Source: Colletotrichum lupini (taxonomy: Eukaryota > Ascomycota > Sordariomycetes > Glomerellales > Glomerellaceae). From it: 64,000 nucleotides of DNA. The notes under the pieces are model-generated. The model did no database searches and was not told the origin of the DNA. It saw only the letters and a program-made list of their open reading frames with translations. How positions within the stretch are numbered: the stretch's first letter is position 1; every line of letters starts with the position of its first letter. The DNA lies in assembly GCF_023278565.1 (NCBI RefSeq), contig NC_064677.1, forward strand, positions 7,254,001-7,318,000, read 5' to 3'. The translations under genes were made by a program, and so were the position numbers. Of the stretch, positions 60,472 through 64,000 are shown piece by piece.

Positions 60472-62196
60472 ATGAGCGACACCACCAGCAATAACGAGGC
60501 CTCGTCGCCAACTTTTGAGAAGCCTGTCAGGACCAGCTCCGCCGGGCCCCAGATCCAGCGGAATGCTAGCACCAAGCAGCTTAAGCTTATGAATGGCCCC
60601 CTTTACCAGCAAGGACACAACAATGTCAACGTCGTGCTCATTCGACGGGTCAGGAGGACAGACGACAGCGCCTGGAAGATGTTGAGCCGGTGGATGGTTG
60701 AGAACCAAGTCGGTACGTCGTCTTTCTTGTGCTCTCTCCTTACCCTTTTTATTACCCCACATCCACCTCTAACAAGCCACAACTGGATGTGCTTAATGTT
60801 ACACGGCCTACATCACCGCGAGACTATGCCTCCTATTTGCGAAGCATGGCTTGGACATAGCTAACATGTGCCGAATTTAGGTCTCTCCTTCAACCTCTTG
60901 GCCCTCCTTTTCCTCGCCCATTTCTTCATCCCGAAGGCGCAACCTCACACGATCAAGTTCTTCACCCTCTCGTACTACAACCAGGAAACTGGCCAGTATG
61001 GCGCTGGTCTCGGTGACTCTTGCCTTCTCGCCTTCTGCATCATCCTCTTCACCGGCCTGCGCGCCGCGACCATGGAATACGTTCTGGCACCTTTGGCCAA
61101 GGGATGGGGTATTAAGAAGCGCAAGGATCTCACACGCTTCAGCGAGCAGGCCTGGCTGTTGGTTTACTACATGGTCTTCTGGCCCTTGGGCATGGTAAGT
61201 TTACTAGTCATTCCGGCTTCTTTCGCTGGGCAACCTCTAACAATGGTACAGTACATCTACAAGACTTCGCCCTACTGGCTGAACCTCAGAGAGCTCTGGA
61301 CGAACTGGCCGCAGCGTGAGCTCTCCGGCCTCAACAAGTTTTACATTCTGGCGCAGTGGGCTTTCTGGCTCCAGCAGATCCTTGTCATCAACATCGAAGA
61401 CCGCCGCAAGGACCACTGGCAGATGTTCACTCACCACATCATCACCTGCACTCTGATTTCCGCCTGCTACAGCTACCACCAGACTCGTGTCGGAAACCTG
61501 ATCCTCGTCCTCATGGATGTTGTCGATCTCTTCTTCCCTGTGCGTCAAAGCCCCCCGTCCCTTTGTCCTGCATAAGCTAATCAGTTGCAGCTCGCCAAGT
61601 GCCTCAAGTACGTTGGACTGAACACCCTCTGCGACTTCATGTTCGGTGCCTTTGTTCTGTCTTGGCTTATTGCCCGCCATGTCTTCTACCTGATGGTCTG
61701 CTGGTCTATCCACACCCACATTCCCGAGGAAATTCCCGACTCGTGCTATACCGGCCAGGCGCCTAACCTGGTGGGCCCGCTACCTATCCCTGAGGGTAAG
61801 AGCTGGATGTTGGAGCCCTTCTACAAGTCGGATGGCATTGTCTGCTGGGACTCTACCATTCGATGGGCGTTCCTCATTCCCCTCCTCGCTCTGCAACTCA
61901 TTACCATCGGATGGTTTTTTATGATTCTTCGCGTTGTCAACAAGGTTCTTCGTGGCGGCAACGCTGAGGATGTCCGCAGCGATGACGAACTCGAAGGCGA
62001 GGAGGAGGGCGACTATGTCTATGAAGAGGAGGTTGCTCTCGAGGAGGAGGTTGGCGTCGAAGATATTGACCTCAAGAGCTGGGAGCGGAGAACGGGAATC
62101 AAGAGACAAGCAAGTTCTTCAGGCGTGAGCCTGCCCGGCCACAGCGACCGCAAGGAGCTGCTTGGTAGAATTGGCTGCGAAAAGCAGGTCGACTAA
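60472..62196 (+). CDS. Ceramide synthase (LAG1/LAC1 family)
   Basis: Exons 60472-60712, 60881-61194, 61252-61539 and 61591-62196 give 482 aa. The enzyme acylates a sphingoid base with acyl-CoA in the ER to make (dihydro)ceramide. The TLC domain spans roughly residues 130-385. The Lag motif is intact across the third exon: RRKDHWQMFTHHIITCTLI, with the two catalytic histidines, followed by ACYSYHQTRVGNLILVLMDVVDLFFP. Other visible features are a polar N terminus, several hydrophobic helices (SFNLLALLFLAHFFIP, LLAFCIILFTGLRA, RWAFLIPLLALQLITIGWFF) and an acidic cytoplasmic tail (EGEEEGDYVYEEE) typical of fungal ceramide synthases. All splice junctions keep frame. Which of the fungal paralogue classes it belongs to cannot be told here. 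Confidence 0.95.
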
Positions 62197-62980
62197 ATCT
62201 GACGACTGGGTGTCGCCTACGAAGCCATGTAAAGGACCTCGGCGGCGCTAAGTCCGGTGTACACAAATGAGTTGGTGGTACAGGAAGCGCTAAAGGGGAG
62301 AGGAGTTTTTTTTTCCAGAAATGGTTGGCACAGTCAGGGAAGACATATTGCCGACCTATACTAACGTACTACTTTGCTAGAGCATAGTGCAACGCCTGGA
62401 TGGCGGGCACACACAGGCATAGATGACATTTGGCTTTGCTTTTCCGCGACGTAAAGAAAGAAAAAAAGGGGGAAGCGAAAGAGGGTGAGAAGGGTTTTGT
62501 ACCTCGCCTCTCTGGGATCTTCACCGAGTTGGAATTATTCAAGAAATGAATCAAAAAGTATTTTGAGTTGATGAATATAATGTCTGCCCTATGCATATTA
62601 CTTGCCTGCTCCTGTAATTTCTATAGTCTACTTGTTCAAGATTATTCGTGTGGAATGGATGAGAGGAAGGTAGTTTCGTGACTACCAGATTCACATCTTA
62701 TTCCGTACTTCACATACCCCAAATTGCGGTCCATCTCAAAGTTAGAGAAGTTTCGGATAAACATCATCTCGTGATTGAGCATATCTAAAAGATTGGGGTA
62801 CTGACGCCAACCAAAAGAAAAGAAGAAAACTCCCCTCAACCGTTATCCGACCGTCGTCATCCAACAGAACGTCACGTTACACTAAAACCCCCCCAAAACC
62901 ACCAAAGCGGCATACAAATCTACTTTTTCTTTTTTCCTATTCCAGTTGTTTCCAGCTGGCAACGACACATCCCCAGTGCC
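62197..62980. other. Interval between convergent ceramide synthase and SPATA20-like genes
   Basis: 784 bp of 3' flanking sequence with short A- and T-rich runs; no other feature is seen. Confidence 0.45.
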
Positions 62981-64000
62981 TCATGCTACGTCCGCCGGCG
63001 TGATGGGGCGGAAAACGCCATTCTCCAGCAGATACGACCCGGGCCGCTGCGTCTGCACCAAAGCCTTCAGCGCAGGGTTCCTCTGCGCCAACACGTCCTC
63101 CTCGCTCTTGAGCAGCACCACGTTTCTGAGCCCACCGCTCGCCTCGACGCTCAGCTTCCTCAGCAGCTTCGTCGTCAACTCGTCCTGCGCGCCGTCGGGA
63201 CCGCGGACGACGACCCACGTCACGCCGCCGAGACGGGCCGTGACGACGCCCGAGAGCAGACCGGGGAAGAGCCAGGGGTACTGCAGGATCTCGGCCTCGA
63301 AGGCGTTGATGGACTCGCGGGCGGTGGCGGCGTAGGAGTCGTTGTTGAGCATAGTGCCGAGGCGGAAGAGGTTGGAGACGGAGACGGCGTTTGTGGAGGG
63401 GAGGGCGGTGTCCATGCCGTCCTTGAGGCGGAGGATCGTGTGGGGCGCGTTCTCGGGTGTGGTGTAGAAGGCGCCACATGAGGAGCGGGATGTTGTGGAT
63501 TCCGGAGCCGGGCTGTCGTAAAAGATTTGGATTTGGGCCTCTGTGGTGGTGTGTTAGTTTGTTTCTAGGGTTCAGGAGGAGAATGGGGAAGAATCCTTAC
63601 GCTGAAGCTCGTCGGCGAACTCAATCCACTTCTCGTCTGCAGTCACCTCGTAAAGTCCAATGAGACCTTCAATGAGATAGGCATAATCCTCTGCCAGAGC
63701 CTTTGTCTCACCCACACCCTCGTGGTATATCCTGTAAAGAGTTTTGTTGCTCTGATCCCAAAGGTTGGATCGGATAAAAGCCGCGGCCTTGCTGGCAGCC
63801 TCTATCGCAGCTTGGCTCTTTGACGCATCAACGGTCGACAAAGCCAGTGCAGCCCTTGTCAAGGAGGAAATCACCAGGCCGTTGCGTCCCACAACGATCT
63901 TGGTATCGGCCTCAGGTCTTGGGCGCTCTTTTTCTCTGTGTGCCTTGAGCTTTTGTTTCGCTGAAGTGACCACTCTCTTCACTTCATCAGTAGTAATACC
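62981..64000 (-). CDS. SPATA20/DUF255 thioredoxin-domain family protein, C-terminal part (cut by window edge)
   Basis: Two exons are visible, 64000-63601 (open at the window edge) and 63540-62981, with a 60-bp intron. This is the C-terminal (alpha/alpha)6-barrel part of the YyaL/SPATA20 family, whose N-terminal thioredoxin-like domain should lie beyond 64000. Recognisable stretches are VVGRNGLVISSLTRAA, ALAEDYAYLIEGLIGLYE, FYDSP, and LKDGMDTALPSTNAVSVSNLFRLG, the last highly conserved. The family is widespread but poorly characterised; structural similarity to N-acylglucosamine 2-epimerases has been noted. The stop is at 62981-62983. No lesion is seen in the visible part. Confidence 0.9.

Noticed and set aside
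1..64000. tRNA, rRNA, CRISPR arrays, Starship-type cargo elements or secondary-metabolite core genes
   Set aside because: None was recognised on either strand by reading; a tRNA scan and domain search could still find short or diverged cases.

Overview
The window looks like nuclear DNA of a filamentous ascomycete (Pezizomycotina, probably a sordariomycete). Most genes carry several short introns (about 50-120 bp) with fungal branch points of the CTAAC/ACTAAC type. Fungus-specific families are present: a Zn2Cys6 regulator, a PDR-type ABC transporter, a fungal rhodopsin-domain membrane protein and small cysteine-containing secreted proteins. The AT-rich islands are almost free of CpA/TpG, as expected from repeat-induced point mutation (RIP). 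I resolved 19 protein-coding loci. Exon joins were worked out by hand and checked for frame closure.

Layout. 0-5.4 kb: a secreted choice-of-anchor B protein and a seven-helix rhodopsin-domain protein. 5.7-10.6 kb: one AT-rich, RIP-degraded element with 31-bp terminal inverted repeats and a TA target duplication. 13.1-24.2 kb: accessory block with a PDR ABC transporter (one in-frame stop), a divergent Zn2Cys6 factor, a phospholipase D-like protein and a small secreted protein. 24.8-32.8 kb: a C2H2-like protein with an N-terminal membrane segment, then quinolinate phosphoribosyltransferase (NAD synthesis), an ACSF2-like acyl-CoA synthetase and an Och1-like mannosyltransferase. 32.8-37.1 kb: no recognisable gene. 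37.1-39.5 kb: a copper amine oxidase with a frameshift near its N terminus.

40.3-43.2 kb: a second RIP-degraded DNA transposon, with perfect 57-bp inverted repeats and an 8-bp target duplication (hAT-like). 44.1-44.6 kb: a six-cysteine secreted protein. 45.3-55.4 kb: a housekeeping block with dynein light intermediate chain, IST3/RBMX2-like splicing factor, an Atg18-family PROPPIN, a Cdc11/AspA-type septin and a Bax-inhibitor-1 family protein. 56.4-57.1 kb: a third small AT-rich island. 60.5-64 kb: ceramide synthase and the 3' part of a SPATA20/DUF255 gene cut by the window edge.

The window therefore mixes conserved housekeeping genes with accessory genes near dead transposons. The strongest observations are the two transposons with precise ends and target duplications, whose termini escaped the RIP that ruined their interiors, and two otherwise intact accessory genes that each carry one disabling lesion. 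I found no convincing evidence of a wholly new multi-gene system.
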